A stretch of DNA of 64,000 nucleotides from Neisseria bergeri (GTDB taxonomy: Bacteria; Pseudomonadota; Gammaproteobacteria; Burkholderiales; Neisseriaceae), in contig POWY01000007.1 in assembly GCA_003044455.1 (NCBI GenBank), positions 39,708 through 103,707 of the forward strand, read 5' to 3'. Of this stretch, positions 55,573 through 64,000 are shown one piece after another. A program made the translations under genes and the position numbers. The first letter of the stretch is position 1, and each line of letters begins with the position of its first letter. The notes under the pieces are model-generated. The model was not told the origin of the DNA. It ran no database searches and was given only the letters and a program-made list of their open reading frames with translations.

Positions 55573-56289
55573 ATGTCCGACAAAAAATATAATGTCGATG
55601 AGGGGGAAATCGCCAAATTCAGCCGGATTGCCGACAAATGGTGGGACAAGTCGGGCGAGTTCAAAACCTTGCACGACATCAATCCGCTGCGGCTCGATTA
55701 TATCGACGGACACGCAAATTTGCGCGGCAAACGGGTTTTGGATGTGGGCTGCGGCGGCGGGATTTTGGCGGAAAGTATGGCGCGGCGCGGCGCGGTGTTT
55801 GTCAAGGGCATCGACATGGCGGAGCAGTCGTTGGAAACCGCCCGCCTGCATGCGGCTTTGAACAATGTCGCCGATATCGAATACGAATGTATCCGCGTGG
55901 AAGACCTTGCCGAGGCGGAACCGTACTCGTTTGATGTGGTAACGTGCATGGAAATGATGGAACACGTCCCCGATCCCGCCGCCATCGTGCGTGCTTGTGC
56001 CAAGCTGGTCAAACCGGACGGCATGGTGTTTTTTTCCACCATCAATAAAAACCCGAAATCGTATCTGCATCTGATTGTGGCGGCGGAATATCTGTTGAAG
56101 TTTGTCCCCAAAGGCACGCACGACTGGAAAAAATTCATCGCGCCTGCCGAGCTGGCGCGGATGTGCCGTCAGGCGGGCTTGGATGTGGCGGATACGAAGG
56201 GTATGACTTACCATGTGTTGTCGCAAACTTATGCCCTGTGCGATTCGACCGATGTGAATTATATGTTTGCCTGCCGTCCGGCGTTCTGA
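55573..56289 (+). CDS. ubiG: Ubiquinone biosynthesis O-methyltransferase
   Basis: A 238-residue SAM enzyme for both O-methylations of ubiquinone. SAM-binding motif [19 protein letters not shown] near residues 54-72, and family blocks [29 protein letters not shown] and [12 protein letters not shown] 55573 is preceded by GGAGG; the earlier ATG at 55561 contains that site. Confidence 0.95.
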   Translation: MSDKKYNVDEGEIAKFSRIADKWWDKSGEFKTLHDINPLRLDYIDGHANLRGKRVLDVGCGGGILAESMARRGAVFVKGIDMAEQSLETARLHAALNNVADIEYECIRVEDLAEAEPYSFDVVTCMEMMEHVPDPAAIVRACAKLVKPDGMVFFSTINKNPKSYLHLIVAAEYLLKFVPKGTHDWKKFIAPAELARMCRQAGLDVADTKGMTYHVLSQTYALCDSTDVNYMFACRPAF

Positions 56290-56325
56290 CGGCGGGTTTG
56301 CCCGTTTTTGAGCAAGTGAGTTGAT

Positions 56326-57243
56326 ATGTCTGTCTATACCAGTGTTTCCGATGATGAAATGCGCGGCTTCCTGAGCGGTTACGATTTGGGGGAATTTGTT
56401 TCCCTGCAGGGTATCGCGCAGGGGATTACCAACAGCAATTATTTTCTGACGACGACTTCGGGACGTTATGTGCTGACCGTGTTTGAAGTGTTGAAACAGG
56501 AGGAGTTGCCGTTTTTTCTGGAACTTAACCGGCATTTGAGTATGAAGGGCGTGGCGGTTGCCGCGCCGGTCGCGCGCAAAGACGGTCGGCTTGATTCCGT
56601 TTTGGCGGGCAAGCCCGCCTGCCTGGTTGCCTGCCTGAAAGGTTCGGATACCGCGCTGCCGACGGCGGAGCAGTGCTTCCATACCGGTGCGATGTTGGCG
56701 AAAATGCACCTTGCCGCCGCCGATTTCCCTTTGGAAATGGAAAACCCGCGTTACGATGCGTGGTGGACGGAAGCGTGCGCCCGACTGCTGCCCGTCCTGT
56801 CGCAAGACGATGCCGCGCTGCTGTGTTCCGAAATCGATGCGCTGAAGGACAATCTCGGCAACCATCTGCCTTCGGGCATCATCCATGCCGACCTGTTTAA
56901 AGACAATGTGTTGCTTGACGGCGGTCAGGTATCGGGCTTCATCGATTTCTATTATGCCTGCCGGGGCAATTTTATGTATGACTTGGCGATTGCGGTCAAC
57001 GATTGGGCAAGGACGGCGGACAATAAGTTGGATGAGGCGTTGAAAAAGGCGTTTATCGGCGGTTATGAGGGCGTGCGCCCCTTGAGTGCCGAAGAAAAGG
57101 CGTATTTCCCGACCGCCCAACGTGCCGGCTGCATCCGTTTTTGGGTGTCGCGCCTGTTGGATTTTCATTTTCCGCAGGAGGGCGAGATGACGTTTATCAA
57201 AGACCCGAACGCGTTCCGCAACCTGCTGTTGAGTTTGGGTTGA
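56326..57243 (+). CDS. thrB: Homoserine kinase, ThrB type II
   Basis: Phosphorylates homoserine in the threonine pathway. The 305-residue protein has the aminoglycoside-phosphotransferase fold, with ISNSNYF-like [10 protein letters not shown] at the nucleotide loop, the catalytic [28 protein letters not shown] near residues 185-212 and the [10 protein letters not shown] block. This is the proteobacterial APH-type enzyme and not the GHMP kinase. asd, earlier in the same pathway, is at 5 kb. Confidence 0.94.
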   Translation: MSVYTSVSDDEMRGFLSGYDLGEFVSLQGIAQGITNSNYFLTTTSGRYVLTVFEVLKQEELPFFLELNRHLSMKGVAVAAPVARKDGRLDSVLAGKPACLVACLKGSDTALPTAEQCFHTGAMLAKMHLAAADFPLEMENPRYDAWWTEACARLLPVLSQDDAALLCSEIDALKDNLGNHLPSGIIHADLFKDNVLLDGGQVSGFIDFYYACRGNFMYDLAIAVNDWARTADNKLDEALKKAFIGGYEGVRPLSAEEKAYFPTAQRAGCIRFWVSRLLDFHFPQEGEMTFIKDPNAFRNLLLSLG

Positions 57244-57261
57244 GTGCGTCCGGCGTTTGAC

Positions 57262-57301
57262 AGAAATGCCGTCTGAAAGGGTTTCAGACGGCATTTTGTT
57301 T
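57262..57301 (+). terminator. Terminator of ubiG-thrB (inverted DUS)
   Basis: GCCGTCTGAA (57268-57277), TTCAGACGGC (57283-57292), then TTTTGTT. Confidence 0.85.
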
Positions 57302-57488
57302 CGGATTTGAATATGTTTTCCGGATGTTTTCCGGTTCGGCGTACCGGTTTCGGTTGCTTTGTTACGCACCCGCGCCGGTGTTTGACTCTGAATTCTGGCG
57401 GTTTGACTGCGGACGGATAAAATTGTGCAGTCATTTTTGATTGGCTTTGGGTACAATCCAGCCATTATGTTTTGAAATGGGAAAACGG

Positions 57489-59030
57489 ATGGATATGCGG
57501 CGTTGGGCGGTTGTCGGATTGGTTACGCTGCCGCCCCTGTTTTTTTTGACCGCGATGGTGCTTGCGCCTTTGTGGGCGATGGCGGCATATGACGGTTTGG
57601 CGTGGCACGCGGTGCTGTCGGATGCCTATATGCTCAAACGTTTGACGTGGACGGTGTTTCAGGCGGCGGCAACCTGTGTGCTGGTGCTTCCCTTGGGCGT
57701 ACCTGTCGCGTGGGTGCTGGCGCGGCTGGCGTTCCCGGGGCGGGCTTTGGTGCTGCGCCTGCTGATGCTGCCGTTCGTGATGCCCACGCTGGTGGCGGGC
57801 GTGGGCGTGCTGGCCTTGTTCGGGGCGGACGGGCTGTTGTGGCGCGGCTGGCAGGATACGCCGTATCTGTTGTTGTACGGCAATGTGTTTTTCAACCTGC
57901 CCGTGCTGGTCAGGGCGGCATATCAGGGGTTTGTGCAAGTGCCTGCGGCACGGCTTCAGACGGCACGGACGTTGGGCGCGGGGGCGTGGCGGCGGTTTTG
58001 GAACATTGAAATGCCCGTTTTGCGCCCGTGGCTTGCCGGCGGTGTGTGCCTTGTCTTTTTGTATTGTTTTTCCGGGTTCGGGCTGGCATTGCTGCTGGGC
58101 GGCAGCCGTTATGCCACGGTCGAAGTGGAAATTTACCAGTTGGTCATGTTCGAACTCGATATGGCGGTTGCTTCGGTGCTGGTGTGGCTGGTGTTGGGGG
58201 TAACGGCGGTGGCGGGATTGCTGTATGCGTGGTTCGGCAGACGCGCGGGTTCGGATAAGGCGGTTTCCCCTGTGATGCCGTCTGAACCGCAGTCGGTCGG
58301 GGAATATGTGCTGCTGGCGTTTGCGGCGGCAGTGTTGGGCATATGCTGCCTGTTTCCGCTGGCGGCGGTCGTGGTAAAGGCCTGTTCTGCAGGAGAATCC
58401 TGGCAGGTGTTGGCGGAACGCGAAACTTGGCAGGCGGTGTGGAATACTTTGCGCTTCTCGGCGGCGGCGGTATTTTCGGCGGCGGTATTGGGTGTCATGT
58501 ATGCTGCGGCGGCGCGGTGGTCGGCGTGGATGCGCGGGCTGATGTTTTTGCCGTTTATGGTGTCGCCGGTTTGTGTTTCGGCGGGCGTGCTGCTGCTTTA
58601 TCCGCAGTGGACGGCTTCGTTGCCGTTGCTGCTGGCGATGTATGCGCTGCTGGCTTATCCGTTTGTGGCAAAAGATGTTTTATCGGCCTGGGATGCACTG
58701 CCGCCGGATTACGGCAGGGCGGCGGCAGGTTTGGGCGCGGATAGCTTTCAGACGGCATACCGTATTACGCTCCCCCTCTTGAAACCGGCGTTGCGGCGCG
58801 GGCTGACCTTGGCGGCGGCGACGTGTGTGGGCGAATTTGCGGCAACCTTGTTCCTGTCGCGCCCCGAGTGGCAGACGCTGACGACGCTGATTTACGCCTA
58901 TTTGGGGCGTGCGGGTGAGGACAATTATGCGCGGGCAATGGTGTTGACATTGCTGTTGTCGGCATTTGCGGTGTGCATTTTCCTGCTGTTGGACAACGGT
59001 GAAGGCGGAAAACAGACGGAAACGTTATAA
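57489..59030 (+). CDS. thiP: Thiamine ABC transporter permease, ThiP type
   Basis: A 513-residue permease (starts at 57477, 57489 and 57495 are possible) with about 12 membrane segments and two fused half-permeases. Each half has an EAA loop: LQTARTLGAGAWRRFWNIEMP and RAAAGLGADSFQTAYRITLPLL. The stretch GNVFFNLPVLVRAAYQGF and LLLGGSRYATVEVEIYQ closely resemble E. coli ThiP. FbpB/CysU-like permeases are the alternatives. No binding protein or ATPase is adjacent; the ATPase at 45 kb may be the partner. Two EAA-region residues (QTA) derive from in-frame DUS. Confidence 0.82.
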   Translation: MDMRRWAVVGLVTLPPLFFLTAMVLAPLWAMAAYDGLAWHAVLSDAYMLKRLTWTVFQAAATCVLVLPLGVPVAWVLARLAFPGRALVLRLLMLPFVMPTLVAGVGVLALFGADGLLWRGWQDTPYLLLYGNVFFNLPVLVRAAYQGFVQVPAARLQTARTLGAGAWRRFWNIEMPVLRPWLAGGVCLVFLYCFSGFGLALLLGGSRYATVEVEIYQLVMFELDMAVASVLVWLVLGVTAVAGLLYAWFGRRAGSDKAVSPVMPSEPQSVGEYVLLAFAAAVLGICCLFPLAAVVVKACSAGESWQVLAERETWQAVWNTLRFSAAAVFSAAVLGVMYAAAARWSAWMRGLMFLPFMVSPVCVSAGVLLLYPQWTASLPLLLAMYALLAYPFVAKDVLSAWDALPPDYGRAAAGLGADSFQTAYRITLPLLKPALRRGLTLAAATCVGEFAATLFLSRPEWQTLTTLIYAYLGRAGEDNYARAMVLTLLLSAFAVCIFLLLDNGEGGKQTETL

Positions 59031-59058
59031 TGTGAACCCTTTTTCAGAGGACGGCAAA

Positions 59059-59658
59059 ATGAGCGAGTTGAGCGAAATCCTTTCCTATAATCAGAAATTT
59101 GTCGAGTCGGGCGAATATGAGAAATATTTTACCGACAAATACCCAGGCAGGGAGTTGGCGATTTTGTCTTGCATGGATGCGCGGATTATCGAGCTACTGC
59201 CCAATGCTTTGGGGTTGAGGAACGGCGATGCCAAACTGATTAAAAATGCAGGTGCGCTGGTTGCGCATCCGTGGGGTTCGGTCATGAGGAGCCTGCTGGT
59301 TGCCGTGTTTGAACTGAAAGTCAAAGAAATCATGGTCATCTCCCATCACGATTGCGGTATGCAGGGATTGAATGCGGCCGGCTTTCTCAGTAAGGTGCAT
59401 GAAAGCAATATTCCCGACGACCGTATCGAAACCCTGCGTTATGCAGGTGTTGACCTCGACGGCTGGCTGACCGGTTTCGACAACGTCGAAGACAGCGTGC
59501 GCCATACGGTCGAACTCATCCGCCGCCATCCGTTGATGCCGCGTCATATTGCCGTTCACGGATTGGTCATCCATCCCGTTACCGGCAAACTGACCCTGAT
59601 TGTGGACGGCAGTGTTTCAGACGGCATGGACTTATCGGAAGGAATGGAAACATCATGA
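59059..59658 (+). CDS. Beta-class carbonic anhydrase
   Basis: A 199-residue zinc enzyme (CO2/bicarbonate). Zinc ligands Cys38, His96 and Cys99 lie in SCMDAR and SHHDCG; the Asp40-Arg42 dyad is intact. The chain fits the short beta-CA subgroup (YtiB/Rv1284-like). It overlaps nadD by 4 bases. The C-terminal VSDGMDLSEGMETS includes a DUS-coded SDGM. Confidence 0.88.
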   Translation: MSELSEILSYNQKFVESGEYEKYFTDKYPGRELAILSCMDARIIELLPNALGLRNGDAKLIKNAGALVAHPWGSVMRSLLVAVFELKVKEIMVISHHDCGMQGLNAAGFLSKVHESNIPDDRIETLRYAGVDLDGWLTGFDNVEDSVRHTVELIRRHPLMPRHIAVHGLVIHPVTGKLTLIVDGSVSDGMDLSEGMETS

Positions 59659-60260
59659 AGAAAATCGGACTGTTCGGCGGCACTTTCGACCCGATACACA
59701 ACGGGCATCTTCATATCGCCCGTGCCTTTGCCGATGAAATCGGGTTGGACACGGTTGTTTTCCTGCCGGCAGGCGGCCCGTATCACAAAGACGCCGCCTC
59801 CGCTTCCGCCGCCGACCGCCTTGCCATGGTCGAACTGGCGACGGCAGAAGACGCGCGTTTTGCCGTCAGCGACTGCGACATCGTCCGAGAAGGCGCGACT
59901 TACACCTTCGACACCGTACAAATCTTCCGCCAGCAGTTCCCGTCCGCGCAACTCTGGTGGCTGATGGGCAGCGACAGCCTGATGAAGCTGCACACATGGA
60001 AAAAATGGCAGATGCTCGTGCGCGAAACCCATATCGCCGTCGCCATGCGGCAGGGCGACAGCCTGCACCAAACCCCGCGCGAACTGCACGCGTGGCTGGG
60101 CAATGCGCTTCAGGACGGCAGCGTCCGCATCTTGTCCGCCCCGATGCATAATGTGTCGTCAACGGAAATCCGCCGCAACCTGAGTGCCGCCAGTGTTTCA
60201 GACGGCATACCGCCTGCCGCCGCACGCTACATCCGCGAACACCGGCTGTATGAAAAATAA
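59655..60260 (+). CDS. nadD: Nicotinate-nucleotide adenylyltransferase
   Basis: Makes deamido-NAD. The 201-residue enzyme has FGGTFDPIHNGHLHIARAF at the N-terminus and the C-terminal MHNVSSTEIRRNL (ISSTxIR motif). It is followed by rsfS and rlmH, a conserved gene order. Confidence 0.95.
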   Translation: MKKIGLFGGTFDPIHNGHLHIARAFADEIGLDTVVFLPAGGPYHKDAASASAADRLAMVELATAEDARFAVSDCDIVREGATYTFDTVQIFRQQFPSAQLWWLMGSDSLMKLHTWKKWQMLVRETHIAVAMRQGDSLHQTPRELHAWLGNALQDGSVRILSAPMHNVSSTEIRRNLSAASVSDGIPPAAARYIREHRLYEK

Positions 60261-60317
60261 GTCAAACCGGTAAGGAACGGCTATAATGCCGTCTGAAAAC
60301 ATCCCGTTAGGAACATA

Positions 60318-60704
60318 ATGAACGAACAAGAACTGCAAGACCTGCAAAAAATGGTCGGGGTGGCCGTCAACGCCCTCGAAGATATCAAAGCCAAAGACAT
60401 TTCCGTTTTGGAAACCCAAGACAAAACTTCGCTGTTTGCCAGAATGATTATCGCCAGCGGCGACAGTACGCGCCAAGTCAAAGCCCTTGCCAACAACGTT
60501 GCCGTCGATTTGAAAGAAGCCGGTTTTGAAATCCTCAGTACCGAAGGCGACAGCGGCGAATGGACGTTGGTTGATGCAGGCGACCTCGTCGTCCACGTTA
60601 TGCTCCCTGCCGTGCGCGACTTCTACGACATCGACACCCTCTGGGGCGGCGAGAAACCGAGTTTCCACGCCGGAATGCAGAAGCCGTGGCACGCGGCAGA
60701 CTGA
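60318..60704 (+). CDS. rsfS: Ribosome silencing factor RsfS
   Basis: A 128-residue Iojap-family protein that binds L14 and blocks subunit joining under starvation. VNALEDIKAKDISVLETQDKTSLF...IIASGDSTRQVKALANNV and EWTLVDAGDLVVHVMLPAVRDFYDIDTLW are family marks. Confidence 0.95.
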   Translation: MNEQELQDLQKMVGVAVNALEDIKAKDISVLETQDKTSLFARMIIASGDSTRQVKALANNVAVDLKEAGFEILSTEGDSGEWTLVDAGDLVVHVMLPAVRDFYDIDTLWGGEKPSFHAGMQKPWHAAD

Positions 60705-60708
60705 TTCC

Positions 60709-60741
60709 CAATGCCGTCTGAATGTTCAGACGGCATTTTCC
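60709..60741 (+). repeat. Inverted DUS pair between rsfS and rlmH
   Basis: GCCGTCTGAA (60713-60722) and TTCAGACGGC (60725-60734) are only two bases apart, giving a tight stem then TTTT. It may partly terminate before rlmH. Confidence 0.75.
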
Positions 60742-60757
60742 TGTAAGGGAGAAAGCA

Positions 60758-61228
60758 TTGAACATTACCGTCTTGGCAGTCGGCACCAAAATGCCGCGCT
60801 GGGTTGATGAGGCCGTCGCCGAATACGCCAAACGCTTCGGACGCGACATCGCCTACGCACTCAAAGAAATCAAACCCGAAAAACGCGGCGCGGGCGTGAA
60901 TGCCGCCCAAGGTATGGCGGCAGAAGAAAAACGCATCCTTGAAGCCGTTCCGCAAGGCGCGTTCCTTGTCGTTCTTGACGAACGCGGCAAAGCACCGACC
61001 TCCGTCGATCTGGCGGAACACCTCAAAAGCTGGCAGCAAAACGGCGAACACGTCTGCTTCATCATCGGCGGCGCGGACGGCATGACCGACCGCCTCAAAC
61101 AACAAGCCCGCATGATGATGCGCCTGTCCAGCCTCACTCTGCCGCACGGCATGGTGCGCGTCCTTTTGACCGAGCAGCTCTACCGGGCCGTCTCCATCCT
61201 GCACAACCATCCCTATCATCGGGAATAA
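60758..61228 (+). CDS. rlmH: 23S rRNA pseudouridine-1915 N3-methyltransferase
   Basis: A 156-residue SPOUT methyltransferase. LDERGKAPTSVDLAEHL, FIIGGADGMTD and the C-terminal LPHGMVRVLLTEQLYRAVSILHNHPYHRE form the knotted SAM site. The start is TTG at 60758, because AAGGGAG lies 7 bases upstream and the protein then begins NITVLAVGTKMP like the family; the upstream ATG at 60722 lies inside a DUS. Confidence 0.95.
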   Translation: MNITVLAVGTKMPRWVDEAVAEYAKRFGRDIAYALKEIKPEKRGAGVNAAQGMAAEEKRILEAVPQGAFLVVLDERGKAPTSVDLAEHLKSWQQNGEHVCFIIGGADGMTDRLKQQARMMMRLSSLTLPHGMVRVLLTEQLYRAVSILHNHPYHRE

Positions 61229-61303
61229 GAAGGCTTTTGTCCGTACCCCTAATCGGTTAAAATCATCCCCGTTATTTCTGAACACACAGCAAAGGAATCC
61301 GCT

Positions 61304-61570
61304 ATGGCACGCATGGTATTCTGCGTTAAGCTCAACAAAGAAGCCGAAGGCATGAAATTTCCACCGCTTCCCAACGAATTGGGCAAGCGCATTTTTGAAA
61401 ACGTATCGCAAGAAGCATGGATGGCGTGGACGCGCCACCAAACGATGCTGATTAACGAAAACCGCTTAAGCCTCGCCGATCCGCGCGCGCGTGAATATCT
61501 GGCGCAGCAGATGGAGCAGTATTTCTTCGGCGACGGCGCGGATGCCGTTCAGGGGTATGTTCCGCAATAA
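61304..61570 (+). CDS. Probable Fe(2+)-trafficking / oxidative damage protection protein YggX
   Basis: An 88-residue YggX-family protein ([54 protein letters not shown]) with the conserved Cys7. It protects iron-sulfur clusters from oxidants. Upstream AAAGGAA is a clear ribosome site. Confidence 0.94.
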   Translation: MARMVFCVKLNKEAEGMKFPPLPNELGKRIFENVSQEAWMAWTRHQTMLINENRLSLADPRAREYLAQQMEQYFFGDGADAVQGYVPQ

Positions 61571-61727
61571 ATGGTTTCCTGCTTCAAATAAAGGCTGTCC
61601 GAACCTGTTTCAGACGGCCTTTAAAATACGCCGGACAACTTTATCTTCACGCAACTGGACAAATTTTGACATTGGGCAATGTTAAAATCCCCCGTTATTC
61701 CCAACCGCGCTTTCAGGAGCAGATGAT

Positions 61728-62411
61728 ATGCAACACGACGTTTACGACTACACCGCGCATACGGTTTCTAAAAACACCGTCCTGCAGAAAACCTACCGCC
61801 TGCTCGGATTTTCTTTCATTCCGGCTGCCGCAGGCGCAGTGCTTGCTGCCAATGCCGGTTTCAATTTTTACGCCACCTTCGGTTCGCGCTGGATAGGATT
61901 TGCCGTCGTGTTGGCGTTTTTCTACGGTATGATCCACTTCATCGAGAAAAACCGTTACAGCAATACCGGCGTTGCCCTGCTGATGGTATTCACATTCGGT
62001 ATGGGCGTATTGATCGGTCCCGTGCTGCAATACGCGCTCCATATTGCCGACGGTGCGAAAATCGTCGGCATTGCCGCCGCGATGACCGCCGCCGTCTTTT
62101 TAACGATGTCCGCCTTGGCGCGCCGAACCCGGCTCGATATGAACGCGCTCGGACGCTTCCTGACCGTAGGGGCGGTTATTCTGATGGTCGCCGTGGTTGC
62201 CAATCTGTTTTTGGGTATTCCCGCACTTGCCCTGACCATTTCCGCCGGTTTTGTCTTGTTCGGTTCCTTAATGATTATGTGGCAGGTACGCACCGTCATC
62301 GACGGCGGCGAAGACAGCCACATCAGCGCGGCACTGACACTGTTTATCTCGCTTTACAACATCTTCAGCAGCCTGCTCAACATCCTGTTGTCTTTAAACG
62401 GCGAGGATTGA
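61728..62411 (+). CDS. Bax inhibitor-1 / YccA family membrane protein
   Basis: A 227-residue protein with seven membrane segments. FVLFGSLMIMWQVRTVIDGGEDSHISAALTLFISLYNIFSSLLNIL is the typical C-terminus, with the paired Asp residues of the BI-1 fold. YccA modulates FtsH in E. coli. The substrate or ion role here is unknown. TTTCAGGAG precedes the ATG. Confidence 0.9.
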   Translation: MQHDVYDYTAHTVSKNTVLQKTYRLLGFSFIPAAAGAVLAANAGFNFYATFGSRWIGFAVVLAFFYGMIHFIEKNRYSNTGVALLMVFTFGMGVLIGPVLQYALHIADGAKIVGIAAAMTAAVFLTMSALARRTRLDMNALGRFLTVGAVILMVAVVANLFLGIPALALTISAGFVLFGSLMIMWQVRTVIDGGEDSHISAALTLFISLYNIFSSLLNILLSLNGED

Positions 62412-62431
62412 TGCCGGCAAAATGCTATCGG

Positions 62432-62468
62432 GCTATGCCGTCTGAAAATGCTTCAGACGGCATTTTGT
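62432..62468 (+). terminator. Terminator of the YccA-type gene (inverted DUS)
   Basis: GCCGTCTGAA (62437-62446) and TTCAGACGGC (62452-62461), then TTTTGTTTT. Confidence 0.85.
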
Positions 62469-62534
62469 TTTGGGCATACAATACGGATGCACACACATAA
62501 AAACACAGCCGGCTATGAAGTCGGAAGGAATCAT

Positions 62535-63047
62535 ATGTCACCGAATACACCGCGCCGAGCCGTTTATGCCGGCAGTTTCGATCCGCCCACATTGGGGCAT
62601 CTGTGGATGATACGGCAGGCGCAATCTATGTTTGACGAACTCATCGTCGCCATCGGCATCAATCCCGACAAACGCAACACCTATACCGTCGCTGAAAGGC
62701 AGGATATGTTGTGCGCCATTACCGACAACTTCCCAAACGTCAGAATTGAAGTGTTTGAAAACCGGTTTCTGGTGCATTACGCCCGCGAAGTGCAGGCAGG
62801 ATTCATCGTGCGCGGCATACGTTCCGCCTCCGATTATGAATACGAACGCTCTATGCGCCATATCAACAGCGACCTTGCCCCCGAAATATCCACCGTATTC
62901 CTCATGCCGCCGCGCGAAATTGCCGAAGTGTCGTCCACTATGGTCAAAGGACTGGTCGGGCCGGAAGGCTGGACTGAAACCGTTAAAAGATATGTGCCGC
63001 CGGCCGTGTACCAAAAAATGATTGCAGAACATTGCAACAATGCCTGA
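62535..63047 (+). CDS. coaD: Phosphopantetheine adenylyltransferase
   Basis: Penultimate CoA step. The 170-residue enzyme has [15 protein letters not shown] (HxGH), [12 protein letters not shown] and [18 protein letters not shown] precedes the ATG at 62535; the frame upstream includes DUS sequence. coaX, the first step, is at 9-10 kb. Confidence 0.95.
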   Translation: MSPNTPRRAVYAGSFDPPTLGHLWMIRQAQSMFDELIVAIGINPDKRNTYTVAERQDMLCAITDNFPNVRIEVFENRFLVHYAREVQAGFIVRGIRSASDYEYERSMRHINSDLAPEISTVFLMPPREIAEVSSTMVKGLVGPEGWTETVKRYVPPAVYQKMIAEHCNNA

Positions 63048-63082
63048 CAGAAAGCTTCTGTCAAATATATTCAGGTTCAAAT

Positions 63083-63736
63083 ATGTGGGAAATCTTATTC
63101 AGACACCAAGATTTTGTCGCCATCAATAAACCTCAAGGCATATCCGTCCACCGTTCCGACGGCGAAGTCAGTCTGACGGCAACACTTGCGGCACAGTTGG
63201 GCGTAGAAAAGGTATGGTTGCTGCACAGGTTGGACAAGCAGACCGGAGGCATATTGCTGTTTGCCCTTAATCCCCAAAGTGCCGCTGTTTTTGCCGCACA
63301 GTTTGCCGAAAGGAAAATGAAGAAAACCTATTTGGCTTTGTCCGACCGCAAACCGTCCAAAAAACAAGGATGGATAAAAGGCGGCATGGAAAAATCTAGG
63401 CGCGGGATGTGGAAGCTGACGCGCAATATGGAAAATATTGCCGTTACCCGATTCCACAGCATCAGTATCGCCGAAAAACTGCGGCTGTTCATCCTTGAGC
63501 CCCATACGGGCAAAACGCACCAATTGAGAGTGGCGATGAAAAGTTTGGGCAGTCCGATTCTAGGCGACAGCTTATACGGCGGAACAGAATCCGAAATCAT
63601 GTTTCTGTATGCATGGAAAATACAATTTGCCTACCAAAACCGACAAATCGAAATTGTTGCACCCTTAAAAAACGAATGGCAGACTGAAAATATATCTCAT
63701 GTGCTGGAAGAATTTTATATGGCAAAAGCAGGTTAA
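63083..63736 (+). CDS. RluA-family pseudouridine synthase
   Basis: A 217-residue enzyme with the catalytic Asp in LLHRLDKQTGGIL near residue 53 and the second motif EPHTGKTHQLRVAMKSLGSPILGDSLYGG near 150-178. It lacks an S4 domain and looks like the short RluA subgroup (TIGR01621-like). The target uridine is unknown. It is AT-richer than its neighbours near the 3' end. Confidence 0.88.
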   Translation: MWEILFRHQDFVAINKPQGISVHRSDGEVSLTATLAAQLGVEKVWLLHRLDKQTGGILLFALNPQSAAVFAAQFAERKMKKTYLALSDRKPSKKQGWIKGGMEKSRRGMWKLTRNMENIAVTRFHSISIAEKLRLFILEPHTGKTHQLRVAMKSLGSPILGDSLYGGTESEIMFLYAWKIQFAYQNRQIEIVAPLKNEWQTENISHVLEEFYMAKAG

Positions 63737-63800
63737 TAAATATAAATTAATTTATAAACAATATGATAAATATTTTTATAAAAATTTTTCAAGAAAACGG
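63737..63800 (+). promoter_or_regulatory. AT-rich UP-element region of the rRNA promoter
   Basis: About 60 bases of nearly pure A/T upstream of the -35 box, as in strong rRNA promoters. Confidence 0.6.
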
Positions 63801-63829
63801 TTGACCGCAAATCTCTTCAAGCGTATAGT
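63801..63829 (+). promoter_or_regulatory. rRNA operon promoter
   Basis: TTGACC (63801-63806) and TATAGT (63824-63829) separated by 17 bases, with the discriminator TCGCGTC. The core is the same as in the tRNA cluster promoter. Confidence 0.85.
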
Positions 63830-63835
63830 TCGCGT

Positions 63836-64000
63836 CTTCGCTGCTGACGAAACGGCGGTGATGAAGTAGTTCAAACGCTCTTTAACAAAACAGATTACCG
63901 ATAAGTGTGAGTGCCTTGAGCCTCACACTGTTTAAAAGACAGACAAGATAATGTTTTAAACATTGTCCTGTCGGTTTCTTTGAAGCAGACCAGAAGTTAA
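63836..64000 (+). promoter_or_regulatory. 16S rRNA leader with boxA antitermination site
   Basis: BoxA CGCTCTTTAACA at 63876-63887, a hairpin AGTGTGAG...CTCACACT at about 63905-63929, then the leader running off the window. The 16S gene itself starts downstream of base 64000. Confidence 0.8.

Noticed and set aside
55423..57465. A 680-codon minus-strand open frame
   Set aside because: It is antisense to ubiG and thrB, both with clear motifs.

Overview
This window is a stretch of Neisseria chromosome from the meningitidis/gonorrhoeae/lactamica group. The main evidence is the dense scatter of the neisserial DNA uptake sequence (DUS) GCCGTCTGAA, mostly in the ATGCCGTCTGAA dialect and often as inverted pairs acting as terminators. 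Supporting evidence is a Correia repeat, four dRS3 repeats, the NrrF small RNA locus, a BirA-CoaX fusion, a periplasmic Lig E DNA ligase and a partial PTS. I cannot fix the species from sequence alone. Almost all of it is core housekeeping DNA; the accessory parts are small.

Layout. 1-1451: 3' end of a C5 cytosine methyltransferase and a HaeII-like restriction enzyme. 1.46-7.6 kb: cysS, xthA and two small genes, asd, an RDD protein, folD. 7.8-8.1 kb: tRNA Pro-Arg-His cluster. 8.3-11.5 kb: rfaE2, birA-coaX, a SPOR-like membrane protein. 11.5-11.7 kb: NrrF sRNA on the minus strand. 12.3-17.4 kb: thiamine operon on the minus strand (TPP riboswitch, cytX, thiO, thiE, a foreign-looking gene, thiS, thiG). 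17.5-24.9 kb: tldD, a cysteine-type amino-acid ABC transporter, prmC, a YuiF-like transporter, slyX. 25.0-25.5 kb: Correia element and a candidate sRNA with a 20-base homopolymer. 25.5-32.1 kb: moeB/thiF-like gene, ppc, gpsA, a ZapB-like gene, zapA, 6S RNA, rplM-rpsI. 32.1-33.2 kb: AT-rich pocket with a possible orphan immunity gene. 33.2-44.9 kb: metR, a Nif3-like gene, petABC, rmuC, an MBL-fold hydrolase, ligE, hpt, a PTS EIIA, ptsH and ptsI. 45.0-49.3 kb: ABC ATPase, Tnr3-like Nudix gene, tRNA-fMet, second TPP riboswitch and thiC. 49.3-50.1 kb: dRS3/NIME DNA with an IS110 transposase remnant. 50.3-59.0 kb: ygjP-like protease, plsC, gmhB, a membrane sulfatase, an Mtr-type permease, ubiG, thrB, thiP. 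59.0-63.7 kb: beta-carbonic anhydrase, nadD, rsfS, rlmH, yggX, a YccA-type protein, coaD, a pseudouridine synthase. 63.8-64.0 kb: promoter and leader of an rRNA operon whose 16S gene lies beyond the window.

How the genes work together. Thiamine metabolism is the recurring theme: two TPP riboswitches, HMP uptake (cytX), thiazole and HMP synthesis (thiO, thiS, thiG, thiC), coupling (thiE), a ThiP-type permease, an ABC ATPase that could partner it, and a Nudix enzyme of the family that destroys damaged thiamine diphosphate. No dedicated thiF is in the thi operon; the MoeB/ThiF protein may serve ThiS. rfaE2 and gmhB are two steps of the ADP-heptose pathway for LOS. petABC is a complete bc1 complex. 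HPr, EI and EIIA form a PTS without a sugar permease in the window, so a regulatory role is more likely than sugar import.

The least explained objects are the poly-A/T-tracted candidate sRNA at 25.25-25.39 kb, the AT-rich gene at 13.5-14.1 kb flanked by uptake words of another Neisseria dialect, and the possible toxin-tail/immunity pair at 32.5-33.1 kb.
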